Source: Cellulomonas timonensis (GTDB lineage Bacteria; Actinomycetota; Actinomycetes; Actinomycetales; Cellulomonadaceae). Taken from it: a DNA stretch of 64,000 nt. Positions 36,265-45,151 of this stretch are shown here, one piece after another. The position numbers and the translations under genes are program-made. The DNA lies in NCBI RefSeq assembly GCF_900046455.1, contig NZ_FCOT01000008.1, forward strand, positions 62,001 through 126,000, given 5' to 3'. How positions within the stretch are numbered: the stretch's first letter is position 1; the number at the start of each line of letters is the position of its first letter. The notes beneath the pieces were generated by a model. That model was not told the origin of the DNA. It did no database searches and was given only the letters and a program-made list of their open reading frames with translations.

Positions 36265-37028
36265 GCGCCGTGGCGGGGGCCGTGCGCCAGGTGCTGCCCC
36301 CGGCCGTCCTGCTCGTGGGCCTCATCGCCGCGTGGCAGGGAGCCGTCGTCGTCGCGGAGATCCCGCCATTCGTGCTGCCGGGCCCGGCGGCCATCGCCTC
36401 CGAGCTCGTCGAGTTCCGTGAGCCGATCCTGTCGGCCGCGGCCGTCACGGGCCGCAATGCGGCGCTCGGGCTGCTCTCCGGGGGGATCCTGGGGGTGCTG
36501 CTGGCCCTCGTGGCGGCCGCGCTGCGGCTCGTCGACGCGCTCGCGGCCCCGCTGGTCACGGCGCTGTCGGCAGTGCCCGTCGTGGCGCTCGCCCCGGTGC
36601 TGTACTCGATGCACGGCGCCGGATCGGAGCACGCCCGGGTGGTCGTCGCGGCGCTCGCGGTCTTCGTGCCGGTGTACCTCCACACCCTGCGCGGCCTGCG
36701 GCAGGTGCTGCCGGTGCATCGGGACCTGCTGCGCGCGCTGGCCGCCACACCTCGGCAGGCGGCCCGCGTGGTGACCCTCCCCACCGCGCTGCCGTTCGTC
36801 TTCACCGGCCTGCGCCTCGCGTCGTCGCTCGCCGTCATCTCCGCGGTGGTGGCCGAGTACTTCGGCGGGCCGCGCTCGGGTGTCGGCTCGTTCATCACGA
36901 CGGCCGCCGCCGGCTCCGACTACGCGCAGGCCTGGGCGTACGTGCTGGGCGCGATCGCCGTCGGGCTGCTGTTCTTCACGGCCACCTCCCTCGCGGAGCG
37001 TGCCGTCCTGCGCCGGCGCCCCGGATGA
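36261..37028 (+). CDS. ABC importer permease, second of two
   Basis: 255 residues with about six helices and the EAA segment VHRDLLRALAATPRQAARVVTLPTALPFVFTGLRLASSLAV. Paralogue of the first permease in this operon; the two likely make a heterodimeric channel. Overlaps the ATPase stop by ATGA. The following binding-protein gene is 105 bases downstream. Confidence 0.85.
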   Translation: MSAVAGAVRQVLPPAVLLVGLIAAWQGAVVVAEIPPFVLPGPAAIASELVEFREPILSAAAVTGRNAALGLLSGGILGVLLALVAAALRLVDALAAPLVTALSAVPVVALAPVLYSMHGAGSEHARVVVAALAVFVPVYLHTLRGLRQVLPVHRDLLRALAATPRQAARVVTLPTALPFVFTGLRLASSLAVISAVVAEYFGGPRSGVGSFITTAAAGSDYAQAWAYVLGAIAVGLLFFTATSLAERAVLRRRPG

Positions 37029-37133
37029 GCGCGCCCGGCCCCGCACGTCCGCCTGCCGGCGTCGCCAGGCCGGTCGAGGCTCGCGGCACCCGCTGCGCGC
37101 CGCAGTCCCAGCTTCACCGACGAGGGAGATGAC

Positions 37134-38282
37134 ATGAGGACCACGAGGCGTTGGGGGGCGGCGGTGGCGGCCGGCTTGGCAGCGGGCCTGCTGCTGGCGG
37201 CCTGCGCGAGCAGCTCAGAGGACGGGGCTGGCGAGCCGGCAGCGGCGGCGGAGGGGCTCACGCCGGTGCGGCTCCAGTTGCAGTGGCTCACACAGGCGCA
37301 GTTCGCGGGCTACTACGCGGCGCAGGAGCAGGGCTACTACGCGGACGAGGGCCTGGACGTGGAGATCCTCCCGTCCGGCGGTGACATCGTGCCCCAGGAC
37401 GCCCTGGCGCAGGGAGAGGTCGACTATGCGATCGCCTGGGTGCCCAAGGTCCTCGGCTCGATCGAGCAGGGCGCCGGGATCACGCATGTCGCGCAAGTCT
37501 TCGAGCGCTCCGCGACCCTCCAGGTGGCGTTCGCCGACTCGGGGATCGACTCCGTGGGCGACCTGTCCGGGAAGACCGTCGGGTCCTGGGGGTACGGGAA
37601 CGAGTGGGAGCTGTTCGCGGGGCTGAACAAGTCGGGGGTCGCCGACTTCCAGCTCGTCACCCAGGCCTTCGACATGCTGGGCCTGCTCAACGGTGACATC
37701 GACGCCGCGCAGGCCATGACCTACAACGAGTACGCCCAGCTCCTGGAGACGGTGGACCCGGACACCGGCGAGCTGTATACGCCCGAGGACTTCACGGTCA
37801 TCGACTGGAACGACGAGGGCACGGCCATGCTGCAGGACGCCATCTGGGCGGACGCCGAGCGGCTGGAGTCGGACTCCGACTACCAGGACACCACCGTCAA
37901 GTTCCTCAAGGCCTCGCTCAAGGGCTGGGCCTACGCGCGGGACCACGCCCAGGAGGCCGCCGACGCGGTCACCGCGGCAGGGTCGACGCTTGGCACGAGC
38001 CACCAGCTCTGGATGACCAACGAGGTCAACAAGCTCATCTGGCCGAGCACCAGCGGGGGCATCGGCCTGCTGGACGAGTCCGCGTGGGAGCGGACCGTCG
38101 AGTTGGCCCTCCAGACGCGCAACGAGACGGGCGCGTCGATCATCTCCGCCGCGCCGCCGGCGTCGGCCTTCACCACGGAGTACGTGACGAAGGCCCTCGC
38201 CGAGCTCGAGGCGGAGGGCGTCGACGTGGTGGGGACGGGCTTCACCCCCCTCGATGTGACGCTCGCCGAGGGCGGGAGCTGA
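37134..38282 (+). CDS. NMT1/THI5-like substrate-binding lipoprotein
   Basis: 382 residues. An arginine-rich signal peptide ends in the lipobox LLLAACASS. The mature part opens with VRLQLQWLTQAQFAGYYAAQEQGYYADEGLDVE, the standard NMT1/THI5 opening in which the aromatic QW/FAGYYAA face binds a ring compound, followed by the SGGDIVPQDALAQGEVDYAI loop. In context the ligand is probably a pyrimidine or related ring such as uracil, thymine or dihydropyrimidine; no residue proves it. A preceding GAGGGAGATGAC site supports the ATG. Confidence 0.85.
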   Translation: MRTTRRWGAAVAAGLAAGLLLAACASSSEDGAGEPAAAAEGLTPVRLQLQWLTQAQFAGYYAAQEQGYYADEGLDVEILPSGGDIVPQDALAQGEVDYAIAWVPKVLGSIEQGAGITHVAQVFERSATLQVAFADSGIDSVGDLSGKTVGSWGYGNEWELFAGLNKSGVADFQLVTQAFDMLGLLNGDIDAAQAMTYNEYAQLLETVDPDTGELYTPEDFTVIDWNDEGTAMLQDAIWADAERLESDSDYQDTTVKFLKASLKGWAYARDHAQEAADAVTAAGSTLGTSHQLWMTNEVNKLIWPSTSGGIGLLDESAWERTVELALQTRNETGASIISAAPPASAFTTEYVTKALAELEAEGVDVVGTGFTPLDVTLAEGGS

Positions 38283-38288
38283 GCACCC

Positions 38289-38325
38289 CCGGTGCGGCCC
38301 GGGCTCGATCCCGGCGCCGCACCGG
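38289..38325 (+). terminator. Hairpin after the binding-protein gene
   Basis: CCGGTGCGGC-CCGGG (38289-38303) pairs with CCCGG-C-GCCGCACCGG (38310-38325) around a 6-base loop, with one bulged C. It may be an attenuator, since the aminotransferase gene continues the pathway downstream. Confidence 0.5.
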
Positions 38326-38388
38326 CCGGTTCGCCCCCCGGGCGGGCGCGCGGTCGGGCACTCTTGCCCTGAGCATCGAGGAGGCACC

Positions 38389-39780
38389 ATGAGCAGCGAC
38401 CTGCCCGCGGCCCACGCCGTCGAGGACGTGGACGGCCTTGCCGGCGACGCGCCGGCCGAGACGGCTGACGCGACAGCACTGCGCCTCGACCGCGCGCACG
38501 TCTTCCACTCCTGGTCGGCTCAGGCCCGCCTGAGCCCGTTCGTCGTCGCGGGCGGCTCGGGCTCGCATGTGTGGGACCACGCCGGGCGGCGCTACCTCGA
38601 CTTCTCCTCCCAGCTCGTCAACACGAACATCGGGCACCAGCACCCCCGGGTGGTGGCCGCGATCCAGGAGCAGGCGGCCACGCTCGCCACCGTCGCGCCG
38701 TCCACGGCGAGCCTCGTGCGGGGCCGCGCCGCGCAGAAGGTGCTGGAGCACGCCCCGGCCGGGTTCTCCAGCGTCTTCTTCACCAACGGCGGCGCCGACG
38801 CGATCGAGAACGCCATCCGCATGGCCCGCCTGCACACGGGCCGCGACAAGGTGGTCTCGACGTACCGCTCGTACCACGGCAACACCGGCGCGGCGGTGGC
38901 CGCCACGGGGGACTGGCGCCGGGTGCCCAACGAGTACGCGCGCGGCCACGTGCACGTCTTCGGGCCGTACCTGTACCGCACGGAGTTCTGGGCGACCAGC
39001 CCCGCGCAGGAGTGCGAGCGGGCGCTGCGCCACCTGGAGCGCGTGATCCAGGCCGAGGGGCCCGAGACCGTCGCCGCGATCCTGCTGGAGACGATCCCCG
39101 GCACCGCCGGGGTGCTGGTGCCGCCGCCCGGCTACCTCGCCGGGGCACGCGAGATCGCCGACCGCTATGGCGTGCTGCTGATCCTCGACGAGGTGATGGC
39201 CGGGTTCGGGCGCAGCGGCGCCTGGCTGGCCCTGGACCACTTTGACGTCCGCCCGGACCTGGTGGCCTTCGCGAAGGGCGTCAACTCCGGGTACGTGCCC
39301 GCCGGCGGGGTGATGATCTCCGCTCCGATCGCCGCGACCTTCGACGATCGCGTGTTCCCCGGCGGCCTCACCTACTCGGGCCACCCGCTGGCGATGGCCG
39401 CGATCGTGGCCACGATCGAGGCGATGGAGGACGAGAAGACCGTGGAGCACGCCGCCGCGATCGGGCGGGATGTGCTGGGCCCCGGGCTGGCCGAGCTCGC
39501 CGAGCGCAGCCCATTGGTGGGCGAGGTCCGCGGGCTCGGCGTGTTCTGGGCCGTCGAGCTCGTGGCCGACCGCGCGACCCGCGAGCCCGTGGGCGCGGAC
39601 GTGATGGCCCGGGTCAAGGCGGGCTGCCTGGCCCGCGGCCTGCTGCCGTTCCTCGCCGAGAACCGGGTGCACGTCGTCCCGCCGTGTGTCGTGACCGCCG
39701 ACGAGGCTGCCGAGGGGCTGGCCCTGCTCGCGGAGGCGCTCGCCGAGGCCGGGCCTGGCGCCCACGTCGCGCGCGGCTGA
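38389..39780 (+). CDS. Class III aminotransferase, probably beta-alanine:pyruvate
   Basis: 463 residues of the omega-aminotransferase class. The PLP lysine is K296 in FAKGVNSGYVP, the PLP-binding aspartate is in LLILDEVMAGFGR, and the STYRSYHGNT segment carries the usual Tyr/His stacking region. RBS GAGGAGG sits before the ATG. Placed after dihydropyrimidinase and beta-ureidopropionase, it should transfer the amino group of beta-alanine to pyruvate or 2-oxoglutarate, giving malonate semialdehyde. Other omega-amino acids such as GABA are possible substrates. Confidence 0.82.
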   Translation: MSSDLPAAHAVEDVDGLAGDAPAETADATALRLDRAHVFHSWSAQARLSPFVVAGGSGSHVWDHAGRRYLDFSSQLVNTNIGHQHPRVVAAIQEQAATLATVAPSTASLVRGRAAQKVLEHAPAGFSSVFFTNGGADAIENAIRMARLHTGRDKVVSTYRSYHGNTGAAVAATGDWRRVPNEYARGHVHVFGPYLYRTEFWATSPAQECERALRHLERVIQAEGPETVAAILLETIPGTAGVLVPPPGYLAGAREIADRYGVLLILDEVMAGFGRSGAWLALDHFDVRPDLVAFAKGVNSGYVPAGGVMISAPIAATFDDRVFPGGLTYSGHPLAMAAIVATIEAMEDEKTVEHAAAIGRDVLGPGLAELAERSPLVGEVRGLGVFWAVELVADRATREPVGADVMARVKAGCLARGLLPFLAENRVHVVPPCVVTADEAAEGLALLAEALAEAGPGAHVARG

Positions 39781-39855
39781 CACGTCTGGCTCCGTAGGCT
39801 CGAGCCGACGGCCGCCCGCCGCCGTCTCGCACGACCCATCCGCTGAGGAGATCGC

Positions 39856-40617
39856 ATGAGCACCGCCCTGTCCCGTCCGCGCCGCGTCGTCGTCACGGGG
39901 GCGTCCTCCGGCATCGGCGCCGCCACGGTGCGCCGTCTGCGCGCCGACGGCTGGGACGTGCTGGCCACTGCCCGCCGCGCCGAGCTGCTCGACGAGCTCG
40001 CCGAGGAGACCGGCGCCCAGGCGTTCGTCGCGGATGTCACCGTCGACGAGGACGTCGCCCGGCTGGCCGCGCACGTCCAGGCCACCGGGGGGCTCGACGC
40101 GCTGGTGAACAACGCGGGGGGCGCCTTCGGCCTGGACCCCGTGGAGCGCGCCGACATCGACCAGTGGCGCCGCATGTACGAGCTCAACGTGCTCGGCACG
40201 CTGCGCGTCACGCAGGCCCTGCTGCCCGCTCTGCGCGCGAGCGGCGAGGGCGACGTGCTGGTGCTGACGTCCACCGCCGCGCACGGTCCCTATGAGGGTG
40301 GCGCGGGCTACACCGGCGCCAAGCACGCCGAGCGGATGCTCGCCACGACGCTGCGCTGGGAGCTCGCGGGGGAGCCGCTGCGGGTCATCGAGATCGCCCC
40401 CGGCGCTGTGGCCACCGACTTCTCGCTGGTGCGCTTCGACGGCGACGCGGAGCGGGCCGCCGCCGTGTACGAGGGCTATCAGCCGCTGGTCGCCGCCGAC
40501 GTCGCGGACACGATCGCGTGGGCGCTCAGCCGCCCGCCGCATGTGAACATCGACCTGCTGGTGGTGCGCCCGCGCGCGCAGGCGAGCAACACGAAGACCG
40601 CCCGCACCGGGGTGTGA
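39856..40617 (+). CDS. SDR-family reductase, candidate malonate semialdehyde reductase
   Basis: 253 residues: TGASSGIG nucleotide-binding motif at 15-22, NNAGG near 92-96, catalytic Ser in LTSTAAHG, YTGAK with Tyr and Lys near 154-158. The sequence is close to the YdfG/serine 3-dehydrogenase group, whose E. coli member reduces malonate semialdehyde to 3-hydroxypropionate during uracil use. The position immediately after the aminotransferase supports that role. A TAGGCT -10 candidate (39795-39800) and GAGGAG ribosome site precede it. Confidence 0.78.
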   Translation: MSTALSRPRRVVVTGASSGIGAATVRRLRADGWDVLATARRAELLDELAEETGAQAFVADVTVDEDVARLAAHVQATGGLDALVNNAGGAFGLDPVERADIDQWRRMYELNVLGTLRVTQALLPALRASGEGDVLVLTSTAAHGPYEGGAGYTGAKHAERMLATTLRWELAGEPLRVIEIAPGAVATDFSLVRFDGDAERAAAVYEGYQPLVAADVADTIAWALSRPPHVNIDLLVVRPRAQASNTKTARTGV

Positions 40618-40634
40618 GGGCGGCCCTGCGTCCG

Positions 40635-40640
40635 TAGGCT
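40635..40640 (+). promoter_or_regulatory. -10 box for leaderless ABC exporter mRNA
   Basis: TAGGCT lies 7 bases before the GTG at 40648; no Shine-Dalgarno sequence is near. Confidence 0.4.
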
Positions 40641-40647
40641 GCCCAGA

Positions 40648-42528
40648 GTGCCCATCGAACGGCTCTCCACGACGCGGGCGATGGCCCGCCTGCTCCGGTG
40701 GGCGCGGCCGGCGTTGCCGCGGATCGCCGCGGGCGGCGTCGCGTCGCTCGGCGCGAGCCTGCTGGCGTTGGCCGTGCCGCAGGTGCTGCGCGAGGTCGTG
40801 AACGGCCCGCTGCTGACGGAGGGCTCCCCGGGCGCCGTCGTGCAGGCCGCGGGGCTGGTGCTCGCGCTCGGCGTGCTGGAGGCCCTGCTGGTGTGGTGCC
40901 GCCGCGCGTTCATCCTCACGCCGGGCACCACCGTCGAGCGGGAGATGCGCACCGACTTGTTCGGGCGGCTGCTGGAGCTGCCGGTGGCCTTCCACGACCG
41001 CTGGCCCGGCGGGCAGCTCCTCTCACGCGCCATGTCCGACCTGGGCATGGTGCGGCGGTGGCTCGCGTTCGGGCTGGTCATGCTCGTGGTCAGCGCGACG
41101 ACGGCGGTGGTGGGCGTCGGGCTGATGCTCGCGACCGCCTGGCAGCTCGGGCTGGTGTACCTGGTCGGCGCGGCGCCGGTCGTGTGGCTCGGGTTCCGCT
41201 TCCGCGAGGACTACAAGGCCGTCGCCCGGCAGGCCCGCGACCAGGCCGGGGACCTGGCCACCACCGTCGAGGAGTCGGTGCACGGCATCCGCGTGCTCAA
41301 GGCCTTCGGCCGGGGCGGCGACGCCCTGGAGGACTTCGCTCGGCAGGCCGAGGATCTGCGGTCCACCGAGATCCACAAGGCCCGCACCCTGTCCCGGGTG
41401 AGCTTCGCGCTGGGCGCGCTGCCGGAGGCCGTGCTGGCGGTGTCGCTCGGGCTCGGCGTGTGGCTGGCCGCCGAGGACGCGGGGAGCGTCGGCGCGCTCG
41501 GCGCGTTCTTCGCGACGGCGGCAGTGGTCAACGGACCCGTCGAGCGGCTCGGCCAGCTGCTGGCGATGACGCTCGACGCGCGCGCCGCCCTGGACCGGTA
41601 CATCGAGGTCGTCGACACCCCGAACGCCGTGGGCGACCCCGCCGCCCCGCGCGCCCTGCCGGAGCCCGCCGCCCGGGGCAGCCGCGTGGTGCTCGCCGAC
41701 GTGCGGTTCCGGCACCCGGGGGCGCCGCCGCAGTCCCGCGACGTGCTGGACGGAGTGGACCTCGAGGTCGAGCCGGGGGAGACGCTGGCGCTGGTGGGCC
41801 TCACCGGCAGCGGCAAGTCCGCCCTCGCCCAGCTCGTGCCGCGGTTGTACGACGTCACCGGCGGCGCCGTGCTCCTCGACGGCGTGGACGTGCGCGACGT
41901 GGAGCGCGCCGAACTGCGCCGCGCGGTGGCCGTCGCCTTCGAGGACCCGATCCTCTTCTCCGCGTCGGTGCGCGAGAACGTGCTGCTCGGCGTGGACGAC
42001 GACGCGATCAGCCCGGAGGCCGCCGAGGCCCTCGTCCGCGAGTCGCTCGACGTGGCCTCCGCGGGCTTCGTGGACGCGCTGCCGCACGGGCTGGACACCG
42101 TGATCGGCGAGGAGGGGTTGAGCCTGTCCGGCGGGCAGCGGCAGCGGATCGCCCTGGCCCGCGCCATCGCCGCGCGCCCCCGGGTGCTGGTGCTCGACGA
42201 CCCGCTCTCCGCGCTCGACGTGGCCACCGAGGCCGCCGTCACGGCCCGCCTGCGCGCGACCCTCACCGGCACCACCACGCTGGTCGTCGCCCACCGGCCG
42301 TCCACCGTGGCGCTCGCGGACCGGGTCGCGGTGCTCGAGGACGGCCGCATCACCGGTGTCGGCAGGCACTCCGACCTCTTGGCGCGGCATGCGCACTACC
42401 GGTACGTGCTCACGGCGCTGGGGCCGGATCCCCGCGAGGTCCCACCGCAGGACTCGCTGAGCGGGCTGCTCGACCTGGACGAGCCCGTCGGGGGCGCGGG
42501 GCGCTCGCGGCCGGGGGCCGAGCGATGA
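40648..42528 (+). CDS. Heterodimeric ABC exporter, subunit with degenerate ATP site
   Basis: 626 residues: six membrane helices (about 25-300) and a C-terminal ATPase. Walker A GLTGSGKSA and the signature LSGGQRQRIALARAI are intact, but the Walker B motif reads LVLDDPLSALD, with Asp where the catalytic Glu belongs. The H-loop VAHRPSTV is present. This is the pattern of the catalytically weak site in heterodimeric exporters such as Rv1273c/Rv1272c or TM287/288. Overlaps the second subunit by ATGA. The exported substrate is unknown; start is GTG, with an ATG 11 codons later as alternative. Confidence 0.88.
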   Translation: MPIERLSTTRAMARLLRWARPALPRIAAGGVASLGASLLALAVPQVLREVVNGPLLTEGSPGAVVQAAGLVLALGVLEALLVWCRRAFILTPGTTVEREMRTDLFGRLLELPVAFHDRWPGGQLLSRAMSDLGMVRRWLAFGLVMLVVSATTAVVGVGLMLATAWQLGLVYLVGAAPVVWLGFRFREDYKAVARQARDQAGDLATTVEESVHGIRVLKAFGRGGDALEDFARQAEDLRSTEIHKARTLSRVSFALGALPEAVLAVSLGLGVWLAAEDAGSVGALGAFFATAAVVNGPVERLGQLLAMTLDARAALDRYIEVVDTPNAVGDPAAPRALPEPAARGSRVVLADVRFRHPGAPPQSRDVLDGVDLEVEPGETLALVGLTGSGKSALAQLVPRLYDVTGGAVLLDGVDVRDVERAELRRAVAVAFEDPILFSASVRENVLLGVDDDAISPEAAEALVRESLDVASAGFVDALPHGLDTVIGEEGLSLSGGQRQRIALARAIAARPRVLVLDDPLSALDVATEAAVTARLRATLTGTTTLVVAHRPSTVALADRVAVLEDGRITGVGRHSDLLARHAHYRYVLTALGPDPREVPPQDSLSGLLDLDEPVGGAGRSRPGAER

Positions 42529-44312
42529 GCGCCGCGCTGCTGGAGGGCGCCGACGTCGATCACGCCCACGTCCGGCGCCTGTCGCTGCGGCTGCTCCGCT
42601 CGCTGCTGCGTCCCGTGGCGGGCCCGGCCTGGGGCACGGTCGCGCTGGTCGTCGCCGCCCAGGTCGCCCCGGTGGCGGGCCCCGCGCTCGTGGCCGTGGC
42701 CATCGACCGTGGGCTGCCCGCGATGCGCGACGGCGACCCCGTGCCGCTGCTGCTCGCCGCCGGCGGCTACCTCGTGGCAGCCGTGCTCGGAGGCGCCCTC
42801 ACCGCCGCGGTGGTGCGCGCGGCGGCGCGGGTGAGCCAGGCGATCCTGCTGGACCTGCGCCGCCGCGTGTTCCGGCACACCCAGCTGCTGAGCCTGGAGT
42901 TCCACGAGCGCTATACGTCCGGGCGGATCATCTCCCGCCAGACCTCCGACCTGGACGCGGTGCGCGAGCTGCTCGACGGCGGGATCACCACCCTCGCCTC
43001 GAGCGCGCTCGCGATGGTGCTGACCGCCGCGTCGCTGCTCCTGCTCGACTGGCCCAGCGGCGTGGTGCTGCTCATCGCCGTGGTCCCCGGCGTGCTGCTC
43101 ACCCGCTGGTTCCAGGCCCGCTCGCAGGCGCAGTACCGCAAGCAGCGCACCGCCGCCGCCCGGCTCATCGTGCGCTTCGTGGAGACGATGACCGGGATCC
43201 GCGCGGTGCAGGCGTTCCGGCGCGAGCGCCCGGTGGCCGCCGAGTACGGGCGGCTGTCCGAGGAGTACCGCGGCGCCAGCGCCGAGGGCATCCGGCTCAA
43301 CGGGCTCTTCGACTCGGGCCTCACGCTCATCGGCAACGTCACCGTCGCCGCAGTGCTGCTGGTCGGCGGCCTGCGGGTGCTCGACGGCGGGCTCGAGGTG
43401 GGGGTGCTCGCCGCCGCGGTGCTGTACGCCAAGCGGTTCTTCTCGCCGCTGACCCAGATCGGGATGTTCTACAACTCGTTCCAGTCGGCCACCGCCGCGC
43501 TGGAGAAGCTCGCCGAGCTGCTCGCCGAGGAGCCGAGCGTCCCGGAGCCCGCCCGCCCGATCCGGCTGCCGAGCCCGCGCGGCGACGTGCGGCTCGCCGG
43601 CGTGGAGTTCGGCTACGGGGACGGGCCCAGCGTGCTGCCGCGCCTGGACCTGCACGTGCCAGCGGGCCAGAGCGTGGCGCTCGTGGGGGAGACGGGCGCC
43701 GGCAAGTCGACGGTGGCCAAACTGCTCGCGCGGTTCTACGACGTGCGCTCGGGCGCGGTGCTGATCGACGACGTGGACGTGCGCGACATCGCCCCCCAGG
43801 ACCTGCGCCGCGCGCTGGTCATGGTGACCCAGGAGGCGTACCTGTTCTCCGGATCGATCGCCGCGAACATCGCCCTGGGGCGGCCGGACGCGACGCGCGC
43901 CGAGATCGAGGCGGCGGCCCAGTCCGTGGGGCTGCACCCGCTCGTCGAGCAGATGCCGCAGGGCTACGACACCGAGGTGGACAAGCGGGGCGTGCGCCTG
44001 TCGGCCGGGCAGCGCCAGCTCGTGTCCTTCGCCCGCGCGTTCCTCGCCGACCCGGCGCTGCTCGTGCTGGACGAGGCGACGAGCTCGCTGGACGTGCCCG
44101 GCGAGCAGCTCGTGCAGCGTGGGCTCGGCACCCTGCTGGCCGGGCGCACCTCGGTGGTCATCGCGCACCGGCTGTCCACGGTGATGGGCGCGGACCGGGT
44201 GCTCGTGGTGGACGGCGGCCGCGTCGTGGAGGACGGCAGCCCTTCCGCCCTGATCGCCGCGGGCGGCCGGTTCGCGGAGCTGCACGCCGAGTGGCGGCGC
44301 TCGCTGCGCTGA
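42525..44312 (+). CDS. Heterodimeric ABC exporter, catalytically competent subunit
   Basis: 595 residues with six membrane helices and an ATPase with Walker A GETGAGKST and Walker B LLVLDEATSSLD (catalytic Glu present), but a non-standard signature LSAGQRQLVSFARAF. Together with the Asp in the partner's Walker B, one composite site is canonical and one is degenerate. The gene is translationally coupled to its partner. Likely exports lipid-like or drug substrates. Confidence 0.9.
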   Translation: MSAALLEGADVDHAHVRRLSLRLLRSLLRPVAGPAWGTVALVVAAQVAPVAGPALVAVAIDRGLPAMRDGDPVPLLLAAGGYLVAAVLGGALTAAVVRAAARVSQAILLDLRRRVFRHTQLLSLEFHERYTSGRIISRQTSDLDAVRELLDGGITTLASSALAMVLTAASLLLLDWPSGVVLLIAVVPGVLLTRWFQARSQAQYRKQRTAAARLIVRFVETMTGIRAVQAFRRERPVAAEYGRLSEEYRGASAEGIRLNGLFDSGLTLIGNVTVAAVLLVGGLRVLDGGLEVGVLAAAVLYAKRFFSPLTQIGMFYNSFQSATAALEKLAELLAEEPSVPEPARPIRLPSPRGDVRLAGVEFGYGDGPSVLPRLDLHVPAGQSVALVGETGAGKSTVAKLLARFYDVRSGAVLIDDVDVRDIAPQDLRRALVMVTQEAYLFSGSIAANIALGRPDATRAEIEAAAQSVGLHPLVEQMPQGYDTEVDKRGVRLSAGQRQLVSFARAFLADPALLVLDEATSSLDVPGEQLVQRGLGTLLAGRTSVVIAHRLSTVMGADRVLVVDGGRVVEDGSPSALIAAGGRFAELHAEWRRSLR

Positions 44313-44353
44313 GCCTGGACCGGCGGGGACGCAGCCGGACTGCGGAGGCTCAG
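44309..44353. terminator. Convergent hairpin covering both stop codons
   Basis: CTGAGCCT (44309-44316) pairs with AGGCTCAG (44346-44353), with nested CCGGC/GCCGG inside. It spans the stop of the ABC exporter and the stop of the convergent HAD gene. Confidence 0.5.
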
Positions 44354-45045
44354 ACGGGGCGGGTCTCCGACGCGTGCACCCGCGCGAGCACCGCCTGCGC
44401 CAGCGAGGCGACGTCGTCCACCAGGTCCACGGCCCCCGCGCCCAGGAGCTCCCCGGGCTGCGCGTAGCCCCACGTCACGCCCAGGCAGTCGATGCCGTGC
44501 TCGGCGGCGCCCAGGACGTCATGCTCGCGGTCGCCGACCATCACCGTCCGTGCCGGGCCGGGCACACGATCGGGGCCGAGCTCGGCGAGCGCGTGGGCGA
44601 TGACCGTCGCCTTGGTGGAGGGCACGTCGTCCAGCGGCGCCCCGTAGACGCCGTCGACGAGCGGGGTGATGCCGAACCGCTCGCAAATGGGCCGGGCGTA
44701 CACCTCGGGCTTCGAGGTGGCCACGGCGAGCGTGCAGCCAGCGGCCCGGAGCCGCGCGATGGCCTCCAGGATCCCGGGGTAGAGCGAGTTGTCGAACATC
44801 CCCTCGGCGGTGAACGCGGCGCGGTACGCGGCCACGGCCTCGGTGAGCCGGTCCGGCGCGATGCCGTGCGCGAGGAACGACACGGTGATGGGCGGGCCGA
44901 CGAACGACCGCAGCGTCGCGGGGTCCGGGACCGGCAGCCCGAGGGCGCGGTAGGCGTGCGCGACGGAGGAGACGATGCCGGGGGCGGAGTCGGTCAGCGT
45001 GCCGTCGAGGTCCAGCAGTACCAGGGGCGAGGGAACGTCAGTCAC
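44350..45045 (-). CDS. HAD-superfamily phosphatase, Gph-like
   Basis: 231 residues. Motif I LLDLDGTLTDS at 10-20, motif II threonine in VATSKPE, lysine in ALDDVPSTKATVI-type region, motif IV MVGDREHDVLGA. The helical cap and overall length match phosphoglycolate phosphatase-like enzymes, though the substrate may be another small phosphate ester. GTG start with GACAAT as a -10 candidate 6 bases upstream, divergent from the phosphoribosyltransferase. Confidence 0.85.
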   Translation of the reverse strand: MTDVPSPLVLLDLDGTLTDSAPGIVSSVAHAYRALGLPVPDPATLRSFVGPPITVSFLAHGIAPDRLTEAVAAYRAAFTAEGMFDNSLYPGILEAIARLRAAGCTLAVATSKPEVYARPICERFGITPLVDGVYGAPLDDVPSTKATVIAHALAELGPDRVPGPARTVMVGDREHDVLGAAEHGIDCLGVTWGYAQPGELLGAGAVDLVDDVASLAQAVLARVHASETRPV

Positions 45046-45139
45046 CTAGTGATTGTCTCCCGAGCGGCGCAGCCCAATGCCACGGGCCGAGCCCGTGCGT
45101 CGGGACCTTCGGCATGGCGGCGCGCCAAGGCAGCCCGTC

Positions 45140-45145
45140 TACCCT
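45140..45145 (+). promoter_or_regulatory. -10 box for leaderless phosphoribosyltransferase mRNA
   Basis: TACCCT ends 6 bases before the ATG at 45152, and no ribosome binding site is present. Confidence 0.45.
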
Positions 45146-45151
45146 GCGGGA

